Assembly (NCBI RefSeq): GCF_905171765.1
Contig: NC_053390.1
Location: 589,088,471 to 589,152,470 of the forward strand
Source of the DNA: Bufo bufo
Taxonomy: Eukaryota; Chordata; Amphibia; Anura; Bufonidae
Length of the DNA stretch: 64,000 nt
Direction of reading: 5' to 3'
The notes below the pieces were generated by a model. That model had not been told where the DNA came from and ran no database searches. It saw only the letters and a program-made list of their open reading frames with translations. Of the stretch, positions 1 to 10,543 are shown in pieces. How positions within the stretch are numbered: the stretch's first letter is position 1; each line of letters begins with the position of its first letter. The position numbers and the translations under genes were made by a program.

Positions 1-374
1 GGGTTAAACGGCCGACATCGGTGCCAGCACAGATGTCGGCCATTTCAAGCATGTGTTAGCTGGACATTACAGCTAACACTCTGCCTGCTGCCATCTTTAA
101 AGGGGGGGTGGGGAGTGCTGCGCGCTCTGCATCTTGAAAGGAAGGGGGTGTCGTGTGCGGGGGGCATTAACCCTTCAAGCATCGGGCCGCTGCCAGGGCA
201 GAGCAACAGCCCAATTGTTAGCCCCTTCCAGACAGTGGTCCCTAAGGATCGCGGCATGGAAGGGGTTAAACGGCCGACATTGGTGCCAGCACGGTTGTCG
301 GACGTTTCAAGCAGAGTGTTAGCTGGACATTACAGCTAACACTCTGCCCGCTGCCATCCTGAAAGGGGAAAGGG
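1..374. repeat. Tandem duplication, about 262 bp period (about 1.4 copies)
   Basis: A block beginning with GGGTTAAACGGCCGACAT at position 1 recurs at 263 with a few mismatches and continues to about 370. Each copy contains a short inverted motif (TTAGCTGGACATTACAGCTAA) and GC-rich spacer. No coding potential is evident. The following 375-550 is GC-rich to AT-rich single-copy-looking sequence up to the target site of the hAT element. Confidence 0.7.
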
Positions 375-1097
375 GGGGTGCTGCGCAGTCAGGCTGCAGG
401 AAAACCTGTGTGTAGCGCTGTATCCGTGTGGAGTGCTGTGTCCTGATTGGATGCCGCGCATGCGCAGTGCAAAACTGGTGACACACACACGGACACAGTG
501 CACTCACACAGGGATTTTATTATATTAGATCATATCTAAGCATTCCAAAAGTCTGTTTTAGTGATGACCGAGCATGCTCGGCCAAATACCTGTTCGGCTC
601 GAGCATCGCTATGCTCGGCACATGGCGGTGCTCGGCTGAGTACAACATGTGCTCGAGCGCCATGCTCGAGTCTCCTTCCCGCACGCTTTGCGGCTGCTAA
701 GCAGTGAATAAACGTGCAGGTAAGTACTGCCATCACTGTAATGCCAGTAGCGATGTTGGCTACTGGCATTACAGTGATTGGCTGGCCGAAACGCGTCATT
801 GGGTATATAGCACCCGATCACGCGGGTTCAGCTCATTGCGAGTCAGGGAGTGCTGCGCTTTGGAAGGGACAGATAGTGTAAGAAGATTGTGATTGCAATA
901 TATTCAAGTGAATAACGTTTCGAAGAGCCAAAAGTCCTTTTAAGGACTATTGTGTATGGTGGCAGCAATTTAATTGTGCAAAGTAGTACTCAATTTTTTT
1001 TTATACTTTGCAAAATAGCGATTCTTTTGCTATATAGAAGGTGTCTGCAGTGACTTGTGACATCTGTGCAGCAGTACCTTCTGTGTGTCAGGGGCAG

Positions 1098-1770
1098 AGA
1101 TAGGAAGAATATTAGTGAAAACAATATTTTTTTTCCCATAATCTATCCACATTTTTGCTGTCAATGGTGTAATCCGTGAATTGCGTGATCTGTGCTTCAA
1201 CACCTTGTGTGGTTGTCAGGCTCAGATATAGGGAAAAAATGATAATACAGAAAACACAATTTTTTTCCCATAATCTATCCACATTATTGCTGTCAACAGT
1301 GTAATCCGTGAATTGTGTTATCTGCGCTTCAATAACTTGTGTGGTTATCAGGCCCAGATATATGGAAAAAATTATAATACAGAAAACACAATTTTTTTTC
1401 AAATAATCTATCCACATTTTTGCTGTCAACGGTGTAATCCGTGAATTGTGTGATCTGCGTTTCAATACCTTGTGTGGTTGTCAGGCCCAGATATAGGGAA
1501 AAAATTATAATACAGAAAACACAATTTTTTTCCCATAATCTATCCACATTTTTGCTGTCAACTGTGTAATCCGTGAATTGCGTGATCTGTGCTTCAACAC
1601 CGTGTGTGGTTGTCAGGCCCAGATATAGGGAAAAAATTATAATACAGAAAACCTTATTTTTTTCCCTATAATCTATCCACATTTTTGCTGTCAACGGTGT
1701 AATCCGTGAATTGCTTGATCTGTGCTTCAACACCTTGTGTGGTTGTCAGGCCCAGATATAGTGAAAAATA
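1098..1770. repeat. 132-133 bp satellite array inside hAT1
   Basis: The motif AATCCGTGAATTG recurs at about 1171, 1303, 1436, 1568 and 1701, a spacing of 132-133 bp over about five units. Each unit carries a T-rich run, TCTATCCACATTTTTGCTGTC and a segment ending GGTTGTCAGGCCCAGATATA. The array lies between the left TIR and the transposase start, in the 5' untranslated or promoter region. Open frames on the minus strand here are repeat translations, not genes. Confidence 0.9.
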
Positions 1771-1945
1771 TAAATATAAACTACATCAGAAAACAGTGTC
1801 TGTACTGCAGATTCCAATAATCTGGGCCTAAAATAGTGTCCATATTCTGTGGTGTTCTGTGACATATACTGTCCTGCATCCGAAAACTGTGTCTTTAGTG
1901 TACAGTAAAAAAGTTTGAGCCACATCTAGTGACAAAACAATTAAT

Positions 1946-2983
1946 ATGAAGAAGGCGAGCACTAAGGGACGGGGAAGTGGGCGTGATGCTGATGGTGCAC
2001 GCAGAGGCCGTTGCCCTGGGCGCAATGAAACTGTGCCTGCTGCCAGTGGACCAGAAAAAAAATCCACTGTATCCAGTTTCATGTCCAACTTAGCTGGGAG
2101 GCGCAGGACAACACTGTCCAAGTCGGACCAGTGCGAACAGTTGGTCGGTTGGATTGCTGAACATAATGCTTCCCGTCGGTTAAGCACCACCCTCTCTTCC
2201 ACCAAGTCCAGTCTCTGTAGCCAAGAGTCTGGTCAACCGAATCCTCACTCTGATAATCCTTCCTCCCACCATGGAGAAGCTTGCCAAACGAGTGATCCCA
2301 CACTCGGATATTCCCAGGAGCTCTTTCCAGCGCCACTATTACATTTGGCCCTCGCGCCCAGCACACTTGAAGAGGGACCTGAGATATTGTGCCCTGATTC
2401 CCAACCTCTTGAGCCTTCACAGTGTCAAGAAGATGATGGTGGTGAATGGCAATCATTTGTTCACGGGGTGGATGATGAGACACAATTGTCAATCACTGAG
2501 GTTGTGGTTAGGTCAAGTCAGGAGGATGAGCAGAGTAAGGAAGTGGAAGAGGAGGTGGTTGACGATGAAGTCACTGACCCAACATGGGAAGGTGAAAAGC
2601 CGATCAAGAACAGCAGTACAGTGGGGGAGGGATGCGCAGCACCGCAACACCCTGGAAGAGGCAGTGGGGTTGCAAAAGGGAGAAGTCGGCCCACACCAAA
2701 CAGGCCCGCAACCGTTACACCGAGCACCCCTATGCGTAAATCTACCTTGCCAAATGGTAGGTATTCTGCAGTATGGCACTTTTTTGAGGAAAGTGCAGAC
2801 GACAAAAGAGTGGTAGTTTGCAACCTGTGCCGTACCAAAATGAGTCGGGGCGTGAACACTAGCAACCTCACCACCACTAGCATGATCCGCCATATGGCAT
2901 CCAAGCACCCTAATAAGTGGGCTGAACTGCCTGCTGGCCAATCCACTGTCGAAGGAGCAGGCTACACCTGGACCTTCGCATGA
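1946..2983 (+). pseudogene. hAT1 transposase, N-terminal part with BED zinc finger
   Basis: This 345-residue open frame starts with a basic, Gly/Arg-rich segment (about residues 1-30), followed by a Ser/Glu-rich acidic linker. Around residues 272-325 is a BED-type zinc finger: an aromatic VWHFF motif, CNLC (Cys-X2-Cys) and HMASKH (His-X4-His). BED fingers bind DNA near the ends of hAT elements. The frame shifts just after the finger, and catalytic-domain homology resumes in another frame at about 3053. The minus-strand element at 51912-55318 encodes a clearly related N-terminus in which the same AWHFF/CTLC/H-X4-H pattern is readable, so assignment to the same hAT group is solid. The ATG at 1946 is chosen because it matches the position and basic start of the hAT2 protein. 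Confidence 0.85.
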
Positions 2984-3052
2984 ACCATCAGCAACAACAT
3001 CCACTTCCCTGTCCCAGTGCAGCTTCCAAATGTCCATAACACAGTCATTTGA

Positions 3053-4172
3053 ATGCAAGCGCAAATACCCACCCACCCACAGGCCATAGCACTAAATGCG
3101 CAACTTTCGAAATTACTGGCCCTTGAAATGTTGCCATTTAGGCTTGTGGACACTGAGGCCTTCCACAGCCTGATGTCGGCGGCCATCCCTCGGTATGCAG
3201 TCCCCATGTGCCATGCCCGCCTTAAACCAGCATGTGTCCCAAAACATCACCTGTGCCATGACCAACGCAGTTACTGGGAAGGTCCACTTAACCACGGACA
3301 CATGGACAAGTGCTGGTGGCCAGGGAGGCTACATTTCCCTGACCGCACACTGGGTGAATGTTGTGGAGGTCGGGAGTGAGTCGTACACTGGGATGGCACA
3401 GGTGCTACCCATGCCCAGGATTGCAGGCCCTACGTCCATCAGGGTCTCCACCAGCAGCTATGTTACTGGCTCTAACCCCCACCTCTCCTCCTCCGCCGCC
3501 TCCTCCACTTCCACCTCCAGCGGCATTCAGCCATCAGTCGCTAGCTGGAAGCAGTGTAGCACTGCTGTGGGTAATCGTCAACAGGCCATGCTGAAGTTGA
3601 TCTGCTTAGGGGACAAACAGCACACAGTCGCAGAGCTGTGGCAGGGTATAAGGGACCAGACCGAGCTGTGGCTCTTGCCACTCACCTACAACCAGGCATG
3701 GTTGTGTCTGACAATGGCCGTAACTTGGTGGTGGCTTTGGAGCTCGGTAACCTGACACACATTCCATGCCTAGCCCATGTCTTAAACTTAGTGGTTCAGC
3801 GGTTTATCAAAACTTACCCCAGTTTTCAAGAGCTACTAGTGAAGGCGCGCCGCGTGTGTGCCCATTTCCTAAAGTCATCCACAGCTTCAGCCGGTCTGTC
3901 AACGCTGCAGCAGCGCTTGCGGCTTCCAGCTCACCGACTGTTGTGCGGCGTGAGAACGCGTTGGAACTCTACGTTCCATATGTTGGCCAGGCTTTGTGAG
4001 CAGCAGAGGGCAGTTGTGGAATACCAGCTGCAACATGGTTGTCACCTTTCGAGTCAACTGCCACTATTCATAAGCGAGGAGTGGGCATTGATGTCAGACC
4101 TCTGTGAGGTTTTAAAAAACTTTGATGAATCCACACAGATGGTTAGTGGCGATAATGCTATTATCAGCGTAA
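3053..4172 (+). pseudogene. hAT1 transposase, catalytic (RNase H-like) region, frameshifted
   Basis: Homology to the hAT catalytic core is spread over frames that switch at about 3200 and 3600. Readable landmarks are PFRLVDTEAF, then KVHLTTDTWTS with the first catalytic Asp (about 3285-3300), SLTAHWV, VVSDNGRN with the second Asp (about 3700), CLAHVLNLVVQ (Cys-X2-His) and TRWNSTFHML. All match the order seen in hAT2. The protein is cut at 4172 by a 2.6 kb insertion that duplicated 14 bp, and continues at 6785. At least two frameshifts make it non-functional. Confidence 0.85.
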
Positions 4173-4661
4173 TTAGTCCAGCATGAAAAAAAGCTAACTC
4201 TTAAAATTACAAAATTGAATCAATCTTATTAAAAATGGGATACAGTCCCAATAATTCATATACAAGGGTGACCAATAGTGTATTAGTCTTAAAGACCAGA
4301 CATACAAACAAAAATAGGGATGTCACAGGTGCCTATAGGATGAAGAGAGGGGGGAGGGAGATGAGTGTAGATACGGGGTTTGACCTATACAGCCCTATGC
4401 TACCCCTATCTATCCCTTTCCTTTGCCCAGGGAAAACCCTAGATGGTAGGGCCCCCCTGTCCTCGTACCTAGACTATAAATTCCCTGATAGTCCCTGTAG
4501 TATGTAACTCTGATGACCTAGTTGTGGTGGCGAATCCCCCGCCAGATGTAACTGACGTGAACTAACCACCACACATAGGTGATACCTCAACGCGTTTCAC
4601 CCTGAAAGAGGGCTCCTCAGGAGGTCATACTAGTTAGTCAGTAACAAGTGACAAAATAATA

Positions 4662-6250
4662 CAAACCGGATTCCAAAAAAGTTGGGACACTAAACAAATT
4701 GTGAATAAAAACTGAATGCAATGATGTGGAGATGGCAAATGTCAATATTTTATTTGTAATAGAACGTAAATGACAGATCAAACGTTTAATCCGAGTAAAT
4801 GTATAATTTTAAAGGAAAAATACGTTGATTCCAATTTTCAAGGTGTCAACAAATCCCCAAAAAGTTGGGACAAGTAGCAATAAGAGGCTGGAAAAAGTAA
4901 ATTTGAGCATAACGAAGAGCTGGAAGACCAATTAACACTAATTAGGTCAATTGGCAACATGATTGGGTATAAAAAGAGCTTCTCAGAGTGGCAGTGTCTC
5001 GTAGAAGCCAAGATGGGTAGAGGATCACCAATTCCCACAATGTTGCGCAGAAAGATAGTGGAGCAATATCAGAAAGGTGTTACCCAGCGAAAAATTGCAA
5101 AGACTTTGCATCTATCATCATCAACTGTGCATAACATCATCCGAAGATTCTGAGAATCTGGAACAATCTCTGTGCGTAAGGGTCAAGGCCGTAAAACCAT
5201 ACTGGATGCCCGTGATCTCCGGGCCCTTAAACGACACTGCACCACAAACAGGAATGCTACTGTAAAGGAAATCACAGAATGGGCTCAGGAATACTTCCAG
5301 AAACCATTGTCAGTGAACACAATCCACCGTGCCCCATCCGCTGTTGCCAGCTGAAACTCTACAGTGCAAAGAAGAAGCCATTTCTAAGCAAGATCCACAA
5401 GCTCAGGCGTTTTCACTGGGCCAGGGATCATTTAAAATGGAGTGTGGCAAAATGGAAGACTGTTCTGTGGTCAGATGAGTCACGATTCGAAGTTCTTTTT
5501 GGAAATCTGGGACGCCATGTCATCCGGACCAAAGAGGACAAGGACAACCCAAGTTGTTATCAACGCTCAGTTCAGAAGCCTGCATCTCTGATGGTATGGG
5601 GTTGCATGAGTGCGTGTGGCATGGGCAGCTTGCATGTCTGGAAAGGCACCATCAATGCAGAAAAATATATTCATGTTCTAGAACAACATATGCTCCCATC
5701 CAGACGTCATCTCTTTCAGGGAAGACCCTGCATTTTTCAACAAGATAATGCCAGACCACATTCTGCATCAATCACAACATCATGGCTGCGTAGGAGAAGG
5801 ATCCGGGTACTGAAATGGCCAGTCTGCAGTCCAGATCTTTCACTTATAGAGAACATTTGGCGCATCATAAAGAGGAAGGTGCAACAAAGAAGGCGATTGA
5901 ACAGTTAGAGGCCTGTATTAGACAAGAATGGGAGAGCATTCCTATTTCTAAACTTGAGAAACTGGTCTCCTCGGTCCACAGACGTCTGTTGAGTGTTGTA
6001 AGAAGAAGGGGAGATGCCACACAGTGGTGAAAATGGCCTTGTCCCAACTTTTTGGGGATTTGTTGACACCATGAAATTCTGATTCAACATATTTTTCCCT
6101 TAAAATGGTACATTTTCTCAGTTTAAACTTTTGTTCCGTGATTTATGTTCTATTCTGAATAAAATATTAGAAGTTGTCACCTCCACATCATTGCATTCAG
6201 TTTTTATTCACGATTTGTATAGTGTCCCAACTTTTTTGGAATCCGGTTTG
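4662..6250 (+). mobile_element. Tc1/mariner element with IR/DR-type ends
   Basis: TIRs start CAAACCGGATTCCAAAAAAG and are flanked by TA (4660-4661 and 6251-6252). The inverted repeats are about 210 bp, and each holds two copies of an AAAAAGTTGGGACA-like direct repeat, one at the outer end and one at the inner end (about 4860 and 6045). This is the IR/DR layout known for vertebrate Tc1 elements such as Sleeping Beauty. Total length 1589 bp, typical for the family. It sits inside the 14-bp-TSD insertion, so it is younger than both that insertion and hAT1. Confidence 0.95.
5013..6030 (+). pseudogene. Tc1-like DD34E transposase, decayed
   Basis: The product would cut and paste the element by a DDE mechanism. 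The N-terminus carries paired helix-turn-helix DNA-binding motifs (IVEQYQKGVTQRKIAKTLHL, then a KGQGRKT segment). Catalytic residues are readable as WSDESRF (first Asp), QQDNARPH (second Asp) and SLIENIW (Glu), with 34 residues between the last two, so DD34E. Damage includes an in-frame TGA at about 5151-5153, a frameshift near 5335 and another near 5885. The start at 5013 (MGRGSP) is chosen over the upstream in-frame ATG because it begins the HTH-containing domain directly. Confidence 0.9.
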
Positions 6251-6784
6251 TAAATAAATAGATGTCATGGAATTATATTGGTTATAACAATGACACTCAT
6301 GAATTCCAAAAAACCGCAGCAATGACAATCATGGATTATATAAACGCCTTCCACAAATTACTCCAACATCCAACCATCTAGGTGATGCTAAATGAAAAAC
6401 ACTGGTGTGAACCAATAGATGACGGTTCCCCAGTAGCACACTGAGTGTCCACAATGTGTGGTTAAAAATGTGATGTTATCAATACAGAATCCGCAATCGA
6501 CCAAAGATGCCACATCCTAAATTATCTACTCATCCATGATGTGGACTCCCAGGGTTGTGGTCAAACATCCATACATGCGTCCTCAACAGGATACGTCAAA
6601 AGCACGTATTTCTTTGTGCTTGGACAACCCGTCAAGTGACGGTCATAGTTAGAAGTGAAGTCAAAAAGTGCAATCACCATCCACAATACACTTGATGTCA
6701 AGATCAGTTGATATGGGTAAGAAATATGCGGACAGTGGAAGACTGTAGATCCAGTGCATCAATTATGCTGCTGTCCTAATTGAA

Positions 6785-7386
6785 TATTATCAGCGTAACC
6801 ATCCCACTGCTGTGTCTACTCAAACGATCGCTGCTCACAATTAAGGACGACGCTCTGAATGTGGCAGACGAGGAAATGGTGGAGGACATTACACAGGGTG
6901 ATAGCCAGCCCACCCTCAGTTCATCTTCTCAGCGCGAATTGGACCATGAAGAGGAGGAGGAGGGGGAGGAGGAGCTGGAGACAGTTGTCTCTGCTACAGA
7001 GGGTAGTACCCATGGAACTTTAATTCCATCTGTTCAGCTTTGATGGGCAGAAGAGGAAGAGGAGGATGAGTAGATGGAGAGTCATCCTGATGTCCACATC
7101 GACGTCTTGCCTGTTGGTACCCTGGCACACATGGCTGACTTCATGTTAGACTGCCTTTCTAGCGACCCTCACGTTATAAGCATTTTAAGTAACACGGATT
7201 ACTGGGTGTTTACCCTTCTCAACCCCCCCTACAAATAAAACTTCTCATCTCTCATTCCTCTGGTGGAGGGGACGAGCAAAATGGTGCAATACCAGATGAT
7301 CCTTGTTGGAAAATTGCTCCAAAATTTTTCACCTGACATCGCTGGCGGCAGAGTCCATACTTCCTTGGCCAACCGAGGAGGGGAGA
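6785..7386 (+). pseudogene. hAT1 transposase, middle segment
   Basis: After the 14-bp duplicated site the protein resumes with a helical segment, an acidic Glu-rich stretch (about 6940-6990) and, after a stop at 7041-7043, a block matching the hAT2 segment around DYWVATLLDPRYK (here DYWVFTLLNPPYK, about 7197-7236). The acidic linker in the same place occurs in hAT2. Stops and substitutions show decay. The frame runs into the solo LTR at 7387. Confidence 0.75.
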
Positions 7387-8086
7387 TGTAACGGTCGCGT
7401 ACACACACACACAGGGGGGAGGGAAGTGACCACTGCGCTCCACCCTTACCCCTGGCCCTGCCTACTTGCCTCGCGAGTCCTAATGACAGGGGACAACTGG
7501 ACGGCAATCCCTAACTTGAAGTAAGTGCAGGGATGACAGACAGACAAACAACAGGACGTGAACGGACCGAGTCAATACCAGGAAAGCTGCAAAGTACAAA
7601 TGGAGCAAGCAGAGAATTGTCAGGAGAAGCCGGGGTCATAAATACCAGGAGAGCAGAGAAGTACAAGAGGAGTCCTAAGAGAGTAGTCAGGTGGGAGCCG
7701 AGGTCACAATACCAGGACGGAAGCGCAGTACAGGAGGAGCAGGCAAAAGGATGGTCAGGGAACAGGATCAGGATCAGGTAAGTATTCAGCAGTCCAGCAA
7801 ATAGCCAGGAACCTAGAAATTAACAGGCAACCTGTAGCCAGCAGGCTGCCTGTATTTATAGTGGGGAGTGAGGGCCATGTGACGTGGCCAGCGACACATG
7901 ACCGACAGACCAACCAGTCGAGCACCGAGTGATCAGCTCGGCGCTCAAGGCAGACTAGGAGCAGGGAGCCACCCAGCTAGTAAAGCCGCCCTGGGAATGA
8001 GGTCAAACACAGAACCTCATTCCAAAAGCTAAGCAACAGTTCTGCGGGCAATGGGGGACCGAGTGCACCTTCGGAACCCCGTGACA
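7387..8086. mobile_element. Solo LTR with 5-bp target duplication GGAGA
   Basis: The segment starts TGTAACGGTCGCG, ends CCCCGTGACA, and is flanked by GGAGA on both sides (7382-7386 and 8087-8091). TG...CA ends with a 5-bp duplication are typical of LTR retrotransposons. There is no internal coding, so this is a solo LTR left by recombination. Removing it restores continuity of the interrupted hAT1 transposase. The terminal GTGACA also occurs at one end of the gypsy LTR at 59614-60955, but the families differ in sequence. Confidence 0.85.
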
Positions 8087-8506
8087 GGAGACAAGGGGAA
8101 CACACAGCAGTTCCAACAGAGGCAGGGCAGCACTCTCCAAAGCCTGGGACAGTTTCATGACACCCCACCAGCACCCTCACCCTGATGTGTGGCCTATTGC
8201 CACAAGGAGAGAAATATTTTGGAAGATGGTGAAAGATTACATAACGTCTTCAATAATCCCTCAGTGCCTTACAACTACTGGGTGTCCAAGCTGGACACGT
8301 GGCATGGACTTGCGCTCTACACTTTGGAGGTGCTGGCCTGCCCTGCCACCAGCGTTTTGCCTGAGCGTGTTTTTAGTGCTGCTGGTGGCATTATAACAGA
8401 TAAGCGTATCCGCCTGTCAACTGAAAATGCTGACAGGTTGACTCATATAAAAATGAACAAGGCCTGGATTGACCATGACTTCTCGACTCCACCAGAAGAA
8501 TGCTGA
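8087..8506 (+). pseudogene. hAT1 transposase, C-terminal hATC dimerisation domain
   Basis: After the solo LTR the frame contains YNYWVSKLDTW, LEVLACPATSVLPERVFSAA and ITDKRIRLS, ending at TGA 8504-8506. This is the conserved C-terminal dimerisation region of hAT transposases (the LACPATSxxxERxFS signature). It aligns end to end with the C-terminus of hAT2. One frameshift at about 8200 separates it from the preceding segment. Confidence 0.9.
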
Positions 8507-8694
8507 TGAACATAAAGGCACTTTACATGTGTTGTTTTTAATGTAGTTAATAGACTGTATTCCCATGCACCTCTTCCACCACAAACAAGGGTATATGGCT
8601 GAATCATCCTCCTCCTCCTCTTCCGTCATATCAACATGCATTGCTTATTCGTCACATATAATGCCCTCGCATATATGGCCTTCGAATATATTTT

Positions 8695-8895
8695 TTTAGA
8701 GGGTCCGTTCACCAGCAGGCCCTCACATCAAATTTTTTACAGGGTCCGCTCACCAGCAGGCCCTCACATCTAATTTTTTACAGGGTCCACTCACCTGCAG
8801 GCCTGCAACTCAAATCTTTTACAGGGTCAGCTCACCTGCAGGCCCAAACCTAAAATCTTTCACATGGTCAGCTCACCTGCAGGCCCGCAACTCAA
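8695..8895. repeat. 41-bp tandem repeat in hAT1 3' region
   Basis: About five units contain the motif CAGGGTC(C/A)(G/A)CTCACC(A/T)GCAGGCC, spaced by about 41 bp. Two further units appear at about 9915-9985 within the duplicated copy of this region. Non-coding. Confidence 0.85.
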
Positions 8896-9076
8896 TGTGA
8901 ATGAGGCCCTCTTTTATGTGATATACAGGTTGTATCGGAGTGCCTCTTCCTTGTAATTTTTGGCAGCATTTGCACTTTATATACAAGTAAATATACAGAA
9001 AAGAATGTTTTCAATAAATTTTTCCTATAAAATCGATTTTTTACTTTGGTTTGGTGCGTAAAACCTTAATTAGATT

Positions 9077-9905
9077 AAGCCCTTTTAAGCTGCATCAGCA
9101 GCAGCACGGTGAGAAAAATGAGTGGCAAGGTGACATGGTGTGGAGATGGCAGCATGAGGAGACCACATAGTGGCACAATGACTGAGTCTGGATAAAAGAC
9201 TAAGGCCAAAGATTGTTTACATCTGCATCTTTCTAAAAAAATCTGTGGAGCTGTATCACGGTCACCTTCAGATTAATGCTGACCAGGGCCGTAGCTATAG
9301 GGGAAGCAGGGGAATCTGCAGCTTTGGGGCCCTGACCCAGAAGGGGCCCATCCAGGATGAGGAGGACTAAAGGATTTGGTCAGGGCCGCCTCAACAGTAT
9401 TACACAATGAAATTATATACAGTGACAGTATAGATAGTGTATAAAACGGATGCGACAGCTGCCGGCCCTGGTCTGAGAGAGCGATCTTTAGTAGACACCG
9501 GAATGGGGGCGGCATGAAAGGAAGGGGTCACTAAAAAATGACTGTGGGATTGAGCCCCATTCAAAAATTTGCTGTGGGGCCCAATTATTTCTAGCTACGC
9601 CACTGATGCATCCCACAAAAGCAAGTTGGGTTTATCGATTACAAAACCATAATTAAATTGTGGGCCTGGTGATCACTTTAAGCCCTTTTAAGCTGCATCA
9701 GCAGCAGCATGGTGAGAAAAATGAGTGGCAAGGTGACATGGTGTGGAGATGGCAGCATGAGGAGGCCACATAGTGGCACAATGACTGAGTCTGGATAAAA
9801 GACTAAGGCCACAGATTGTTTAGAAAGATGCAGATGGAAACAATCTGTGGAGCTGTATCACGGTCACCTGCAGATTAATGCAGACATCAAAATCAAGTTG
9901 AGTTT
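9077..9905. repeat. Internal direct duplication in hAT1 (9077-9283 and 9681-9890)
   Basis: A block starting CTTTTAAGCTGCATCAGCAG is repeated at about 9077 and 9681 with few differences. The first copy is interrupted by a 322-bp hAT at 9284. The second is an uninterrupted counterpart of the insertion site. A different block (GAATGAGGCCCTC... to the TTTTTCCTGTAAAAT region) is likewise present at about 8898-9045 and 10788-10930. Confidence 0.85.
9284..9605. mobile_element. 322-bp non-autonomous hAT
   Basis: Ends CAGGGCCGTAGCTATA and, on the right, TAGCTACGCCACTG form imperfect hAT-type TIRs. The flanking octamers ATGCTGAC and ATGCATCC match in only five positions, so the duplication has decayed. 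The duplicated uninterrupted site at about 9871-9900 supports the boundaries. No coding. Confidence 0.75.
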
Positions 9906-10010
9906 GTTGGTTCCACCTCAGCTCACCAGCAGGCCCGCACCTAAAATCTTTTACTGGGTCAGCTCACCTGCAGGCCCGCAACTCATGCTGCCTCACTTTG
10001 AAGTAGTAGC

Positions 10011-10187
10011 CGTAGCCGTTTATCAGGCTCCCTCTCCGAAATCGAACAATGATTCCCCGTTACCAGTGGTCACCATGTTAGGCGCATAAAAGAACATCGA
10101 AAGTTGATAGAGAAGATATCCAAATGGATCGTGGACGTCACAGGGACGTGCGATCAGGCAGAAGTTATCTAGAGTCGACAAAGCGGC
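10011..10187 (-). repeat. 18S rRNA-like fragment, copy A (antisense to the transposase)
   Basis: The minus strand reads as the 5' domain of eukaryotic 18S rRNA, from the region of GACTCTAGATAAC to GAGCCTGATAAACGGCTAC. The conserved blocks GGGGAATCA, TATCAACTTTCGATG and ACTCTAGATAACTTC are recognisable on the minus strand. Identity is far from perfect, so it is a decayed copy, not a functional rRNA gene. Recognition is from memory of the conserved 18S sequence. Confidence 0.8.
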
Positions 10188-10257
10188 AGCAGGACCTCTC
10201 CTGTATAACATTTCCTCATCCAAAATACTGCAGTGACATTACCGGTAATTTTTTATT

Positions 10258-10543
10258 ACTCATTCCAATAACAGGGCATCTTAAGAGTCCTGTATTGTTA
10301 TTTATCGTCACTACCTCGACGAGTCTGGAGTGTGTGATTTGAGCGACACCCGCTTTTGCCTTCCTTGGATGTGTTAGCCGTTTCTCAGGCTCCCTCTCCG
10401 GTATCAAACACTGATTCCCCGTTACCCATGATCACCATGGTAGGCGCAGAAAAGAACATCGAAAGTTGATAGGGCAGACATCCAAATGGATCGTCACGGG
10501 GACGTGCAATTGCCCAGAGGTTATCTAGAGTCAACAATGCGGC
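10258..10543 (-). repeat. 18S rRNA-like fragment, copy B (antisense, longer and better preserved)
   Basis: Read on the minus strand, the segment runs colinearly along the 18S 5' domain: TTGACTCTAGATAACCTC, TCTGCCCTATCAACTTTCG, GTAACGGGGAATCA, GAGAGGGAGCCTGAGAAACG, ACATCCAAGGAAGGC, GTAGTGACGATAAATAACAA, TACAGGACTC and TTGGAATGAGT all appear in the right order. The match spans about 286 bp, roughly the 250-560 interval of a vertebrate 18S molecule. Copy A (10011-10187) covers part of the same interval, and both are followed by GCGGCAGCAGG. Substitutions throughout show it is an old passenger sequence in the transposon. Confidence 0.88.

Larger units (their letters stand above)
4173..6784. mobile_element. 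Unclassified 1.0 kb insertion with 14-bp target duplication, itself carrying a Tc1 element
   Basis: TATTATCAGCGTAA occurs immediately left (4159-4172) and right (6785-6798), and the hAT1 reading frame resumes exactly after it. Subtracting the Tc1 element (4662-6250) leaves 1023 bp without recognisable coding. One part reads AACGCGTTTCACCCTGAAAG followed by CTCCTCAGGAGG. A 14-bp duplication suits target-primed reverse transcription (LINE or SINE) better than cut-and-paste, but no poly(A) or tail repeat is seen. Family unknown. Confidence 0.7.

Noticed and set aside
1112..1733. Minus-strand frames of 117 and 134 codons with repeated peptide
   Set aside because: Translation of the 132-bp satellite inside hAT1.
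8087..8162. Alternative right end of the solo LTR at TTTCATGACA (8162)
   Set aside because: Flanks there do not match the left flank; ending at 8086 gives a perfect GGAGA duplication and restores the transposase frame.
10011..10543. Possible genuine rRNA gene
   Set aside because: Only a fraction of 18S is present, diverged and duplicated inside a transposon; no flanking 18S, ITS or 28S.
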